Assembly: GCA_030782805.1 (NCBI GenBank)
Contig: JARJPL010000369.1
Coordinates: 62,001 to 126,000, forward strand
DNA length: 64,000 nt
Direction of reading: 5' to 3'
Origin: Aschersonia sp. MBC 622
Taxonomy: Eukaryota; Ascomycota; Sordariomycetes; Hypocreales; Clavicipitaceae
The position numbers and the translations under genes were made by a program. This document shows positions 21,930-32,995 of the stretch, piece after piece. Numbering within the stretch: position 1 is the stretch's first letter; each line of letters starts with the position of its first letter. Under the pieces are notes generated by a model that saw only the letters and a program-made list of their open reading frames with translations, did no database searches and was not told the origin of the DNA.

Positions 21930-24591
21930 TCAATGTTCATTGCTCGGGATCAGATCAGCCGCGAATCCTTGCCAATTGAATCCGTCAACTGAACCAAAAG
22001 TCGCATCGCTAAAATCGAATCCTTGCCAGTTGTCAGTCAGATACTTACTGCTTGTAGCCCTGCCACGAAGGACATGACAACAGTACTTACCTGAAAAGTG
22101 CGAAATGGCCGTAGTTGACAGGAACGAATGACCTGAAATGTTTTGCCCATCGCAGTCCGATTGCAGCTGTGAATTAACGCCCATGGGCCCTAGAACGTGG
22201 TGCAAGACTGCGACAGCTTTCTTGGCCTCTTTTGAATCTGCGCACTGGCGAGTCCAAATCTCTTGTGCCTGCTGCAAAGACTTTTTAATGCTGTCGGAAT
22301 CCGCAGTCTGTTCAGTGACATCCGCCGGACTGTCATCCAAACTTCCTTTCGGCAGCTTATCGTAGGTCTTTAGGTAAAAGCAAAGAACACTCGTAGCTAG
22401 GAGGAAGTCGTTGTTGAATGCGGATGATACTCTCCAGCGACCTTGGTACCACAGGCCATCTGTCTGGGTTTCCTGGTCAATCAGCCGCTGCAGCTCTAAT
22501 ATTTTCATTGCTGCATTTAAACATGTCGACTTTGAGTGTCTGAATTGGTGCTGTGGCTGAACAAGACCTAAATACTTCTTGTGCAGGACGATTCGCAGCT
22601 GTTGGCAGATGACTTCCAGCCAGATTCGTTGAATCATGATCTGGGAGGAAACATTGAGTGCGAGCCCGGTCCATTTGAAAATGGGCGGTAGTTTGTCCTG
22701 GGCTTTGTCAATTTCTTGATCGAGTTTCAAAATGTCGGAATATGCGCGCGGTCGAGGTTCGGTGGCTAAATCGGCAACCTTGGCCCCGACATCAAGCAGA
22801 CGCAGCTTAGCCAGAACATATAGAGTCGGGGTGACGTCAGTCTCGGGTCTTGATGCCGGCAATATCGCTGTGCTGAGATTAAAATCCATGTCGTACAGAT
22901 TGCTTGGCTTTTCCGTGTCTGCGTGCTGCTCTCTGACGAGTCGCGGCAGGCCGAGCTGCCATGACACACTAAAGTCCAGCTGCAGAATCATGACCCAGAC
23001 TCGTCGGCGCATCTCACCCGCAAAAGGTGAGATGGATGGAAAATGCTTCGCATCTCGGTGATAGCCCATGTGTATCGCGATTTGTACAATGTTGCCCACC
23101 AAGACCCATATCCCAATTTTCATGTCCTTGAGGTGAAAACATTCGACCAGGAAGTAAAGTATCAAGGTTTCTAAAACATGAGGGCCGCCTTCTGTCCATC
23201 GGCAAAGAATAAGACACTTTATGGATTGTGACTTGTAGAGATCAATCAGGCGATTCTTCTCTGATAGTTGTGAACCTTCGCCTTCGTGGCCAGGCTGCGT
23301 TGGGCATGTTTGTTGGAGATGCGTCGACAGGCAGATGATGCTGAACAAGAGACCTACCCATGCGACTGATGCACTTTCCGGGGCGCGCCAAAACTCTTCG
23401 TACTAGTAATAGAATTAGTCGGCGCCCTTTTCTTCATGTCGAATGCGTGAGAGCACAGCAGCAGCGCCAAATTTAGTGTTAGTAGTTACTTACCTCGACG
23501 AGGAATTGCCCGCTGTGGACAACGCCTGTGACATGTTGTTAAACAAGGGGGCAAATGAATTCAGAGACTCTACACATGCTTACCAGGGGCAATATCAAGG
23601 TCGTTGAAATAACGAGATAGAAGCCGGTCAACAGTAGGACGAGGAGGTAGGTTACTGATAATTGAGGCAACTGTGTCGTCCAACTGCCCGCTGTAGAATA
23701 GCTGCGGCTTCACTATTTCAGAATTCGCTCGCGTCAATTCCGGGACTGGTAGGATGGTATCCTCCTCCTGTGAAAGATGGTTACGAAGATCGACGATGCT
23801 GTCAAGCACTGCAGCCCAGTGTGAACTGCTGACGTAGCTGACAATCTTTTCTGTATGCCTGAAGCTTCCATAATCTGAAGGTGAGGGCGACACATCGCGA
23901 AATGATGCGGAAACGCCGACAGTCTTTGATTCTGCATCTAATCGCGAAGAATGCGCGCCTGACTGGCAACCTTGGTCAGGAGGTAAAGGCGGCATCGGCG
24001 TTGTAGCTGAGTAGCATTAGCTGATGACTTTGGTTGAAGAGACCACATCACACAAAGAAGACGGCGACGTAACAAAAAACATACAAGAGCTTGGGCTAGT
24101 CTGGTGCATCAGATCCAAGACCAGGCTTTCCAATTTGTTGATGCGATCCTGCATACTTGCAGGAGCCTGGTCCTCGGCCGCATCATTTGGCGCAGTAGAG
24201 GAACTTGGCGCCATTGTATGAGCATATACACACGAGGACCCAAGTCCCCGTATCGAGCAATTGCTGCATGGGAGCATGCGATCGCAGCGTATTCTTCAGC
24301 GAGAGCGTCAGCCGGCGGGCAAGGTATGAGTTTGCACGATGCAAGGATGGGCAGTTTTTAGTGAGCGGGAATAAGTACAAAAAAAGCAAGATTCAAAGAA
24401 AGGCTCGACATAGTAAAATGAAGCTCGTGAGAGTCTGATTTGGCTTACTTGCGTCTCCGACACGCGTTGCAGCTGAGCTGTGGCTTGTCCCGGCGCCGTG
24501 AAGAAGATGTTGGTAGTTTGCAAAGCGGCGCTTCTAAATGGCCACGCAGATTCTCACGCGGTTGCTCTCGTGAATCCATTTTATCGACCAT
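21930..24591 (-). CDS. Zn2Cys6 transcription factor with fungal-specific TF domain
   Basis: Five exons, 24591-24449, 24293-24085, 24006-23584, 23525-23494 and 23402-21930, give about 759 residues. The binuclear zinc cluster is split by intron 1: CNACRRRK, then RCDRMLPCSNC and later GSSCVYA, giving six cysteines with normal spacing. A linker with heptad hydrophobics (DRINKLESLVLDLM) suggests a dimerisation coil. The middle holds the fungal TF domain (for example WVLVGNIVQIAIHMGYHRDA and GEMRRRVWVMILQLDFSVSW). The start is the first ATG before the cluster. Near the C-terminus an in-frame 69-base GT..AG stretch (about 22024-22092) could be either coding or a last intron. The gene is divergently arranged with an MFS transporter 1.15 kb away, which it may regulate; that is inference. 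Confidence 0.9.
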
Positions 24592-25745
24592 GGCGGCTCT
24601 ACCATGAAGTCGTAACCTATTTTCTGTTGCGAGATGATTCAAAATGCCTCGAGGAGCTTGTTCAACAGACGGAAGCAAATGACCAACGCCACCTCCGAAC
24701 CTCCGCGGATACGGCAGCCGATCCTTTTGACAGTTTGGGAGGAGGGTGAAAGCCACTTACAGGGGTTCTGACCAATTAGAGGACAAGATTAACAACTACT
24801 TGATCCCAGTACAAGATGTTGCGGCTGTAGCTTACCTGTGGCGTAGAAAGATACTAGGATAATACATTAAATATTCATAGAATTAAGACAGGTGCAAGGT
24901 TCCTTTGGGGTACTGAATTGCAGTGGATCTCGCGATGGACTTCCTCCCAAACTGTCAGAGGGATAGGTGAAGACAAAACGAAATCAGAACGTGCGTATTG
25001 TAATTTAATATTTAAATGATCGAGTAGGCAACTGTGTACGTAGCTGGTTCAATGACAGCTAGGCAGCTAACCAGTAATTCTAGTCAACAGCGTCCACAGC
25101 TAGTCAACCAGGCAGTCAATCGGGAAGTCAGCAGCGTTAACAGCCAGCTAATAGTGTCCATGGTTAGAGGTGAATAATAGTCGATAATTATACAGATAAT
25201 AGAAACAGTTTTTTTTTACGTGATACCGAATGGCCATTCCACAGAGGTTACTGACTTTTGAATCGTGGACCTACCACCAAGTAACTAACCAGTTACCCAT
25301 CAGAAAAGCGCCAGTGGTGCCGGCGCACGCCCAGAGCTGTACCGAAACTATGATTAAAATATTTGCTTCGCCTTGCAGTATCGGTGTATTTAGTAGCATC
25401 TATTCGAGCATTTACTGTCTTTTGTCATGTCTCGGTGGGACAGCAGACATTGCCCAACTTGAACATGGGATACATACAGCCTTATCTGGTAGAAGCGCCG
25501 CGGAGTATCGCGGAGCACCGCGTAAACAAGGCTGTTGAACCTCATCCATTTAGATACTTAAGCTTTGTAAATTCGCATTTTTTTTTAAATATTTTTTTAC
25601 CCTCGTCCTTACTCTGCAAACATCATCGTCCATACATCTACCATTGGCCCTACGACTACCTGAGCAGGCACATCTCATCATCTTCAAAGCAACCTTATAC
25701 ACCCATACCTCAGACAGCTTCTTACCTTTCTCCTAACAATACACT
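24592..25745. promoter_or_regulatory. Divergent promoter region between the regulator and MFS genes
   Basis: This 1.15 kb spacer separates two divergently transcribed genes, so it should hold both promoters. It is AT-rich, with T runs near 25210 and 25579-25600 and a C/T-rich leader before the MFS start. CCG/CGG triplets suited to a zinc cluster factor occur, but no defined operator could be picked out. Confidence 0.45.
25040..25165. repeat. Degenerate CAGTCAACCAG-type minisatellite
   Basis: Imperfect short units such as cagctaaccag, tagtcaaccaggcagtcaatc and agccagctaat are repeated over about 125 bases. The motif resembles the reverse complement of the repeat at 17195-17365. Confidence 0.5.
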
Positions 25746-27308
25746 ATGGACCCAGAAGATCGTGCATCGAGCACGGTAGCTGTAGCAAAGTCAGCTGAGC
25801 CTGACGGCGTTGACTGGGACGGCCCCAAAGACCCTGCGCATCCACGAAACTGGACCAAGGGCACAAAGCAGATGCATGTCCTGATTATCAGTGTATTCAC
25901 CCTCTACTCGTGAGTTTCACGCACTTAATATTACTGAAAATTGCGTACTGACTATCTCTTCAGGAATCTTGCCGCCGTCATGTTTGCCCCAGGCGCTCCC
26001 CAACTAGTCAAAGAGTTTGGCATTACTAGCAACATTGTCGCATCCTTTACTGTGTCAATTTACATTCTTGGATACGTCTTTGGGCCTTTATTCCTCTCGT
26101 CAATGTCCGAGCTTTACGGCCGACTCGTCGTCTACCATACTTGCAATGCTGTCTACATGGCCTTTACGATTGGTTGCGCTCTCAGCAAAAACACGGCCAT
26201 GTTTCTCGTATTCCGATTTATTTGCGGCTGTGCTGCATCTGCTCCGATGGTCGTCGGTGGAGGAACGATTGCGGACCTCTACATCGCGAGCGAACGTGGA
26301 AAGGCCATGGCCCTATTCGCCCTCGGACCACTTCTCGGGCCAGTAATTGGCCCAGTCATTGGTGGCTTCGTGACTGAACGTCTGGGATGGCGCTGGACGT
26401 TCTGGATAATTTTGATCTTGGTGTGTAAAGATGAGCTCAACTTGCTAACTGCGTCATATATCTAACTGTGCAATGCAATGTAGGCCGGCATCGTCACCGT
26501 GACTGCGTTGATCCTGATGAGGGAGACTTTCGAACCTGTTCTTCTCGAACGCAAAGCTGCGTCATTGCGGAAGGCTACTGGTAACATGTTCCTCCAGGCG
26601 AGAACTCTTGACAAGAAACGCACACCAACTCAACTCCTCGCGCGCGCTTCCATCCGACCCCTCAGGATGCTTTTCCTTTCTCCCGTGGTTTTTCTCTTAT
26701 CCCTTTACACAGCCTTCATGTTTGGCCTCATTTACCTTCTTTTCACTACTTTCCCTGGAGTCTTTGAAACAACTTACCACTTTGCCACCGAAACTTCTGG
26801 CCTCGCATACCTGGGTCTTAGCATTGGCATGATTGTTAGTATCGTCTTGTTCGCCGCTTTTAGCGACAAACTCTTGCATCAGCCACGCGAGGGAAAGCTG
26901 GAGCGGCCTGAACTTCGACTGATTCTCATGATGTGGTCTGCACCAGTTATACCGATTGGCTTCTTTTGGTACGGATGGAGTGCAGACAAGGTCACGCATT
27001 GGATCGTCCCGATCCTGGGTACCCTTGTCATTGGACTCGGGGCTTTTTTGACGCTCATGCCTGCCCAATTGTATCTAGTGGATGCATTTGGAGCCGAAGC
27101 CGCAGCATCAGCACTGGCTGCTAACACCGTACTCCGCAGCTTGTTTGGTGCCTTGCTGCCTCTTGCAGGGCCAGCAATGTACGAGGCTTTGGGCCTCGGC
27201 TGGGGCAACAGCTTGTTGGCGTTTATTACTCTGGCGTTCTGCCCGATTCCATTCTTGTTCTATAAATATGGCGAAGGTCTCAGAAACAAGTTTCCCATCA
27301 GTCTATAG
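25746..27308 (+). CDS. MFS transporter, DHA1-type drug/metabolite exporter
   Basis: Three exons, 25746-25909, 25964-26420 and 26484-27308, give 481 residues, normal for a 12-helix MFS protein. The N-terminal cytosolic part ends with WDGPKDPAHPRNWTKG, the usual lead into helix 1 of fungal DHA1 pumps. The loop 2-3 motif appears as SELYGRLVVY, motif C-like glycines lie in LGPLLGPVIGPVIGGFV, and ERLGWRWTFWIILIL is the typical end of helix 6. The protein is a plasma-membrane proton antiporter by family; the substrate is unknown. Its position opposite a Zn2Cys6 regulator suggests substrate-induced control, as in other fungal efflux pairs. The frame is intact. Confidence 0.92.
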
Positions 27309-28222
27309 AAGGAGTCGAAGCGGTTACGAGCGGGAGGTATTGCGCTGTTGCCTTGCGCTGTTGACATTAATTGCGACGAAGAGGCAATTCTATTTTTCTT
27401 TTAGTATCTTTTGTCTTTTCATCAATGAGCCTTATGTAAATGGGTATCATTGCCTTGGCTCGCCATATTAGTATAACTATCGTGCAATTGAGAACCAAAA
27501 TGCTTGTCGCAGAGTCAATCGCTGTGATTGGAAACGCCTTCCGCTTTCCGGTAAGCTCTAACACCGCGGAGCGATCAACGGTCGGGCATCGTAGTTTCTG
27601 GGCTGGTAGGCACTCAAAAGACTAATTATAAACGCCCTTTCTTGAAAAGGAGCTATTTAGTCGAAAGATCGATCAATTGCGGATTCTGGTCTTGTATTGC
27701 AGCGCCTCAGACTTGCAGACCTCGGTCTATCTTCTCAATCTAGTAGATTGAAGCGGCACAGTAAGAACAGCAAAATCGAAAAAAGGAAAGAAAAAAAGAA
27801 ACCGAGGACTTCTACCTAGCACATGACAGTTGGGAAGAATCTAATGGACATGTATATAAAAATGGCAGAATTATTTTACATGTGGCCACAGCTTGCCTCC
27901 GTCGCACCACACTGAACCCAATCCGGACGTTTGCAGCCAAGTTGATCCCGTGCCGTGCCCGCTCACTAGCCTCACCCACCTTCCAAACCTTTCCCAAACC
28001 ACACACACACCCACAAGAGCTCCCCAGGCGTCACTCCTCCAAAGCTTCCTCTTCCACGCCCGCACACTGCACAGTCGTTTCTCACATTGATCGAGCTTCC
28101 ACAATTAACCATCAAGCTCGCGCCGAGTCAATTCCGCCCGTCATCAGCTCCAATACACCTCAAACATACCCAAGCCAGGCGCGCCCTCCCAGGTTATCGA
28201 CACAAACTTCCCCCCGACCACC
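27309..28222. other. Intergenic region
   Basis: About 0.9 kb of MFS 3' flank followed by the leader of the next gene. The open frames overlapping 27882-28650 start with GTG and come from the C-rich composition, so no gene is called. Confidence 0.45.
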
Positions 28223-29113
28223 ATGGCCGCCCTCCCGCAGGCCACGCCTCTGCTACTCACCAAGCGCCTCAATGCCTTTCTCCGCGCCCACACGTCACCC
28301 TCTCTGCCCACGCTGCTCCTCACCACGCACCACGGCAAGCTCCTCGCGCACGCCTCTTCCTTGCATCAGCCCGTCGCCGTCCTGCGCACGCACGCCACCG
28401 TCGCCGCCTCGCTCCTCGCCATCCACACCACAACATCCTCCTCCACCGTTCCGCCGTTGCCGACGGGAGCTTCGCCCTCTTCGTCTTCCACCAGCAGCGT
28501 GGTTGACGACGACGACGACGAAGACGACGACGACGACGAGACGGCGCACGGCTCAGACGATGACAATGACGGGCAGCGACCGCTTCCAGCCTCTGCCGCT
28601 GCCACCGCCGCCGCCACTACCGCTACCGCACCCATCAGACCCGTCACCATAACCGTGCAGCTCAGCGGCGGCACCGTCATCATTCGCCGTCTTAAATGCG
28701 GGCTGCTACTCGTCTGCGTCGGACCGTCCTCTTCGCAGGACGCTACTTCTTCTTCTTCCTCACCAACGCCTGCCGCTGCTGCGACGCCAACATCGACGAA
28801 TGCTTCCGTGGCGGCGGTCACACAGGCGCTAGAAAGCGCGGACCTGCTCAGCGCAACGCCGACGACAGCGACAGCGACGGCTGGCGAGACGGAGAGCTTG
28901 ACGAACCCGGGCGAGCAGCAGACAACAGCGACGACGACGACGGCGACGGCGACAGCGACGACGGCGGCGAACAATGAGGGGGGCGCGGCTGTGGGCGCAG
29001 CGGCGTCGACGTCGGTCGTGGCGCTGCGCAGACGGGCGGCTGAGCTGGCGCGCTGGCTGGACGAGAAGCTCGGCGCGCTGACGGTGCCAGAGGACAGCAC
29101 CGGGGCCGATTAA
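28223..29113 (+). CDS. Possible Roadblock/LC7-like protein with low-complexity inserts
   Basis: A single-exon ORF of 296 residues with an optimal start context (ACCACCATGG). Conserved-looking blocks lie at the N-terminus (LTTHHGKLLAHASSLHQPVAV), centre (ITVQLSGGTVIIRRLKCGLLLVCVG) and C-terminus (RRRAAELARWLDEKLGAL). These recall a Roadblock/LC7 fold as in Ragulator/EGO subunits, which act on the vacuole or lysosome membrane in TORC1 signalling. They are separated by an acidic run (about residues 94-106, Asp/Glu only, GAC repeats) and long Ala/Thr/Ser-rich stretches. The family call rests on pattern only. The inserts make the protein about twice the usual Roadblock length. The frame is intact. 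Confidence 0.6.
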   Translation: MAALPQATPLLLTKRLNAFLRAHTSPSLPTLLLTTHHGKLLAHASSLHQPVAVLRTHATVAASLLAIHTTTSSSTVPPLPTGASPSSSSTSSVVDDDDDEDDDDDETAHGSDDDNDGQRPLPASAAATAAATTATAPIRPVTITVQLSGGTVIIRRLKCGLLLVCVGPSSSQDATSSSSSPTPAAAATPTSTNASVAAVTQALESADLLSATPTTATATAGETESLTNPGEQQTTATTTTATATATTAANNEGGAAVGAAASTSVVALRRRAAELARWLDEKLGALTVPEDSTGAD

Positions 29114-29735
29114 ACAAGAGGTTGTGTGTGTGTTGCTGTTTTCTGCTGCTGCTGCTGCAAAATCCTTGTCTCACAACTCTTCTTGTTCTCATCTGTTTTG
29201 TTGTCTGGCATATATTATGGCGTTTGGTTCTTATTTTGAAGAGAAAAAAAATATCCGGGTTCTCGACGACTACATTCTACACTGCATCGTTTCTTTCTTT
29301 TCTACCATTCTTAAATCTTGCAAGCAAAATCTTCGCCGCGAGGCAAAACCGTTTGCTGTGTTTATTGCGCATCTCGCTAGCTACCAAAGGTACCAGACAT
29401 ATCCCAATATAGCTCCTCCTTATCCCAAACAGCACGAAACAGTGTTAATAATTATTTATATTTGGAAAGTCTGAGCTATAGACCATAAATGCGACCATGC
29501 CCGGATAACAAAAACGCCGTATTTGATGGTATTCCCTATTACGAAAAAAAAAATGATGAAAAGCTCCAGTAAGAAAACAGCAAACCTTGTCACTCTAGCT
29601 TTGCCTGAAGAGTTGGAGATGGCAAATAGTGCTAAAGTAGTAACAGAAACGCCAGGTCATGCAACGCAGCAACTCATTTTTGTGGCTGCTGATCCCAAAC
29701 AATGCAAAAAAGAAACAAGACTTGAAAGATGCTCA
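29114..29735. other. Convergent intergenic spacer
   Basis: About 620 bases between two convergent genes, T-rich near the first stop codon and A-rich near the second, consistent with two 3' UTRs. No gene is seen. Confidence 0.45.
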
Positions 29736-31810
29736 CTACTCAATGCTCATGCGCATAATGGCGTCGTTGGCGTCCACCATGCCCTGGAAGCCCACCCTGC
29801 CCTTGTTATTGTTCAGACGGCCGCCGGCGTTGGGCGTGCCCGATGTGGTACCTCCCATGCTGCCCGAGTCGCTCTGCGCGCTGCTGCCGGCTCTATCACC
29901 GCCGGTGCTGCCCGGGCGGGAGCCCCATTGGATATTGTCCCGCTGCAGGGGGCTCTGCACAATGGGCGAGTTGTGCGCGCTCATGCCGGGGCTCACAGCT
30001 CGCCGCTTGAAGCTCACGGGGTCGAGGTCGTCGTCACGCCGGCGCTTATTGTTAATGCGGCGCGTAATTTCGGCAGCAGAAGGGGGTTGAGGACCGATAG
30101 CAGGAGCTTGCGACAATTGCTGATTACCTGTTAGTGCGGCTGTGCCTAATCCCGGGCTCGGCAGAGTACGAACCTGGTAGTTTGAGAAAAGCGGAAAAGA
30201 GGGCGAATGCATGGCCGCGTCTTCACTCATACCCGAGGATGGCTCTCGAGGTATGAATGGCTGTGGCGGCGGAGAAGCGCGCCCACCACCTCCAGTGCTG
30301 CTGCACTCGGAAAACGTGTCCCAAAATGACTTGGACTTGCTCTTCAAAAGTTGTTGCTTAAAAGTACTGGACAAGCCTGTTGACAAGTCTCGCATCAAAT
30401 CTTCCTCAGGCTCTTCTATTATGTCTTGGTTGACCATGTTGGGCGACGATAGCGCGCTGACAGCCTGCGACAGGTCAAAGGTATTTGTCGGTGGGCGGGC
30501 ATCGCGATCTACATCGCTTTCGCGGACTTGCTTGACGACTTCGGCTTCTCGACGAAATTCTGCTTCGGCCGGTGCACCTTCTTCAAGCAAGGCGGCTCGG
30601 ATGCGGGCAAATGTCTTGGTTTTCGGCTAGGCTCGGGTTAGCACTCAGACGTGTAAATGACATCTATCCGCCTCCCACATACTAAAAGATTTCCACGACG
30701 CGTAACAGCCCTTCGCGTCACATTGGGCTGGACATCGCCAGACGGCCCGTCCACATCGCTCCTGCCGCTATCGTCGCCATCACCGCTCGAAATGTGCAGC
30801 TGGTTCGCCTGCCAGCTAATGCTCTCCCGACGCGCGCGCGACGAATTACCCGGGGGTGAACGTGAGAGCGCCGACGCGTTAATGTTGAAGCCAAGGCCGA
30901 GTGGCCCGCGCACCTTCTTCCTAGGATGCTTCCTCGGCCGTTGGCGGTTCTGAAAGCTGGCGAGAGGACCCACGACCGGCGACCCAAACGGATTGCCCCC
31001 TCCTCCGGGACCCGTCCTCGATATCTGCGGTGTGGTGGCATACGCCTCATCCGTGTCCTCGTCCATGAGGTCATCGTCCTCGGAGGAGCTCGACGAGTCA
31101 GTGCCTATGGCCTGGGTGCTACCCAAGGAGCTGCTTATCGTCATTCGCTCCTGATTGCCGGACGCGACGGGCCACAGAGATGCGGAGGCCTGCAGGCTAT
31201 GCTCAGCACCAATGCTGTACTCCCTTCTCCTAGCGGGTATGTTCATTCCACGGCCGCCAACAGTGGGCGAAGACTCGGGCGAGGATTCGGCGAGGGTAGA
31301 ATGATGTAGACTCGTGGCAGCGCGAGAGAAGTCGAGTCCTCGTGATCGCCGTGGAAGGATGTTGGTCGGAGATGCGTAAATGTGGGAGTGGTCGAGCTTG
31401 GGGGACAGAGGAGCCGGCTTCCCATATGCGCTGGTCCCAGTGGCCGCAGGAGGAGGTGTAGAGTCACGCGAGATTCGTAGCGGCGGCGGCGGCTGCTGTC
31501 GTTGTTGCATGTGCAGAGACGACAAGCCACGAACATCTGACCGCTTTGGTGTGGAGGGATGGTCTGCCAGTGTGGTGGCGGCAGCTGCAGCGCCGGCGTG
31601 GGAAAAGGTGTCAATGTCGTGGTCGTCCTTGGAGGTGCGACGATTCGATGTGGTAATATGCGGCGCCGGGGAGAGCTTGGGCGGCGGTCCTCCACCGTCG
31701 GAGAGGGATCTTGACTTGGTCAGGGTTGCAGGGCGGCCGAGCAGGTGCTGCTGAACCCTGGAAGGCTCGGCACCTGCTGTTGCCTCGTGCGGCGCTGGGT
31801 CGGTGTCCAT
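29736..31810 (-). CDS. Disordered Ser/Pro-rich protein, probable nuclear regulator
   Basis: Two exons, 31810-30683 and 30626-29736, give 672 residues. The start is the ATG at 31810; upstream frame has only TTG. The protein is largely disordered, rich in Ser, Pro and SP/TP sites, with a Ser/acidic stretch and a dense basic patch (RPRKHPRKKVRGPLG). The best conserved-looking block spans the intron: NVTRRAVTRRGNLL joined to PKTKTFARIRAALLEEG. A bipartite-type nuclear signal (RRRDDDLDPVSFKRR) lies in the C-terminal third. The layout suggests a CDK-phosphorylated nuclear regulator, but I do not recognise a named family. An ORF-preserving 46-base stretch near 30130-30175 resembles an intron but is not a multiple of three and is read as coding. 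Confidence 0.8.
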
Positions 31811-32819
31811 GGCCGGGCAGCAGTAGCCAGCCAATTAGTGGAGGCGAGCTCAGATTTCTTTTTGAGGGGTTTATCAGAACGCGTTGATGGAGGGCGAAAA
31901 TCTGGGTGCGAATCTTGTGGTACGATACACGAGATTGTGATTGTGACCATTGGGCCAAAAGCGCGTTGCGGTTCTTTCGAGAGTAGCAGGCTTCCGGAAA
32001 CGGACAATGGCGAAGAGCAGTGCTCTCACTCGCAGGTCTGGGTAGGTGGTGCCATGGAGAGTACCGAGTCGCACGAGTTTGCTGTTGGTGCCGAGAGATG
32101 GCGAGGTTCAAAGAATCGAGATTGAGAGAACTACGAGCAGAACAAGACGACGAGGATGTAAAAGCAACAATACGGTTCAATGGCTTTACGTAGGTAGCTT
32201 GAGCCATGGGCGCTACGACAGTAATTGCATCCACTAAGCTGGCCCACCAAGGTCGCTGTAGGCTGAGCTGGGTGGCTTGTGGAGGGTCACTGACAGCCAC
32301 ACAAGAGCCGATATGAGTGAGCTAGCCGAACAATTGCATATCGATCTTCCTTCTAGCCATCATCTCAAACTTTAATCGCGTTTACTGGTTTTCGTCTGGC
32401 CTTACTTGGGCGTCAATTGGCCGTTGAATGCCTTTTTACTGGCTCTTACTGGCTGGCCGGCATCCCGCGACGAAAGGGCTCAGGGCTAAGATGGTGGGGG
32501 CCTCAGTTATTTTGGTAAGGTAATTACGGAGTACCTTACATACATCTACGGTGTTGGTGTTATTACTGGCAGTGACAATTGGCACAAATGTCCAATCAAG
32601 TCTCATGATCTGAACACCTTTGTTATTCAATAAACTTAATCGTGGTAGAATTCCGGTAGAACTCAATAGTCCCGCGTCTTGCCGCGCCTATCCTCAGAGC
32701 TGCAGTCGCTTGTGGAGGGGCACCTCGAGCTAGTCAGAGCTTCTGATGCGGGGGTTGACATCACCAGTTGCATCGACATTACAAAGCAGACATTACAAAG
32801 CAGCAAATTTCATCAACTT
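31811..32819. promoter_or_regulatory. Divergent promoter region
   Basis: About 1 kb between two divergent genes, the disordered protein (-) and glyoxalase I (+). A 229-codon minus-strand open frame over 31611-32300 overlaps the coding exon in another frame and is not supported as a gene. The centre (32500-32650) is AT-rich and likely contains the glyoxalase promoter. Confidence 0.45.
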
Positions 32820-32995
32820 ATGAACACCTCAAGAGCCAGTCACCGACTACGACTGATTCAAAACTCACTGCTTAGCCCTGTTGAACCCATCTCCAAGTCA
32901 TCAGTACCAGGTGCGTGTGCCCGGCTTCATACGAGATCGGCCGTGTCTCACACTGACCCCATTTTCACCTTGCAGCTGCCTGTAAATTCACAATC
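32820..32995 (+). other. Possible alternative 5' exon: mitochondrial leader for glyoxalase I
   Basis: An ATG at 32820 opens a short exon (32820-32910) ending at a GT donor. The acceptor at 32974-32975 rejoins in frame seven codons before the glyoxalase ATG at 32996. The predicted extension starts MNTSRASHRLRLIQNSLLSP. It is rich in Arg, Ser and Leu and poor in acids, as expected of a mitochondrial presequence. Use of this start is inferred; a downstream transcript start would give the cytosolic form. Confidence 0.5.

Noticed and set aside
27882..28652. 256-codon plus-strand open frame
   Set aside because: It begins at GTG, is Pro/Ser-rich by composition and overlaps the better-supported gene at 28223 in another frame.
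28366..29100. 244-codon minus-strand open frame
   Set aside because: It is the mirror of the low-complexity Ala/Thr/Asp gene on the plus strand.
30130..30175. Apparent 46-base GT..AG intron in the disordered-protein gene
   Set aside because: Removing it would break the reading frame, which is open and in phase across it.
31611..32300. 229-codon minus-strand open frame
   Set aside because: It overlaps the first exon of the 29736-31810 gene in another frame and has no domain.
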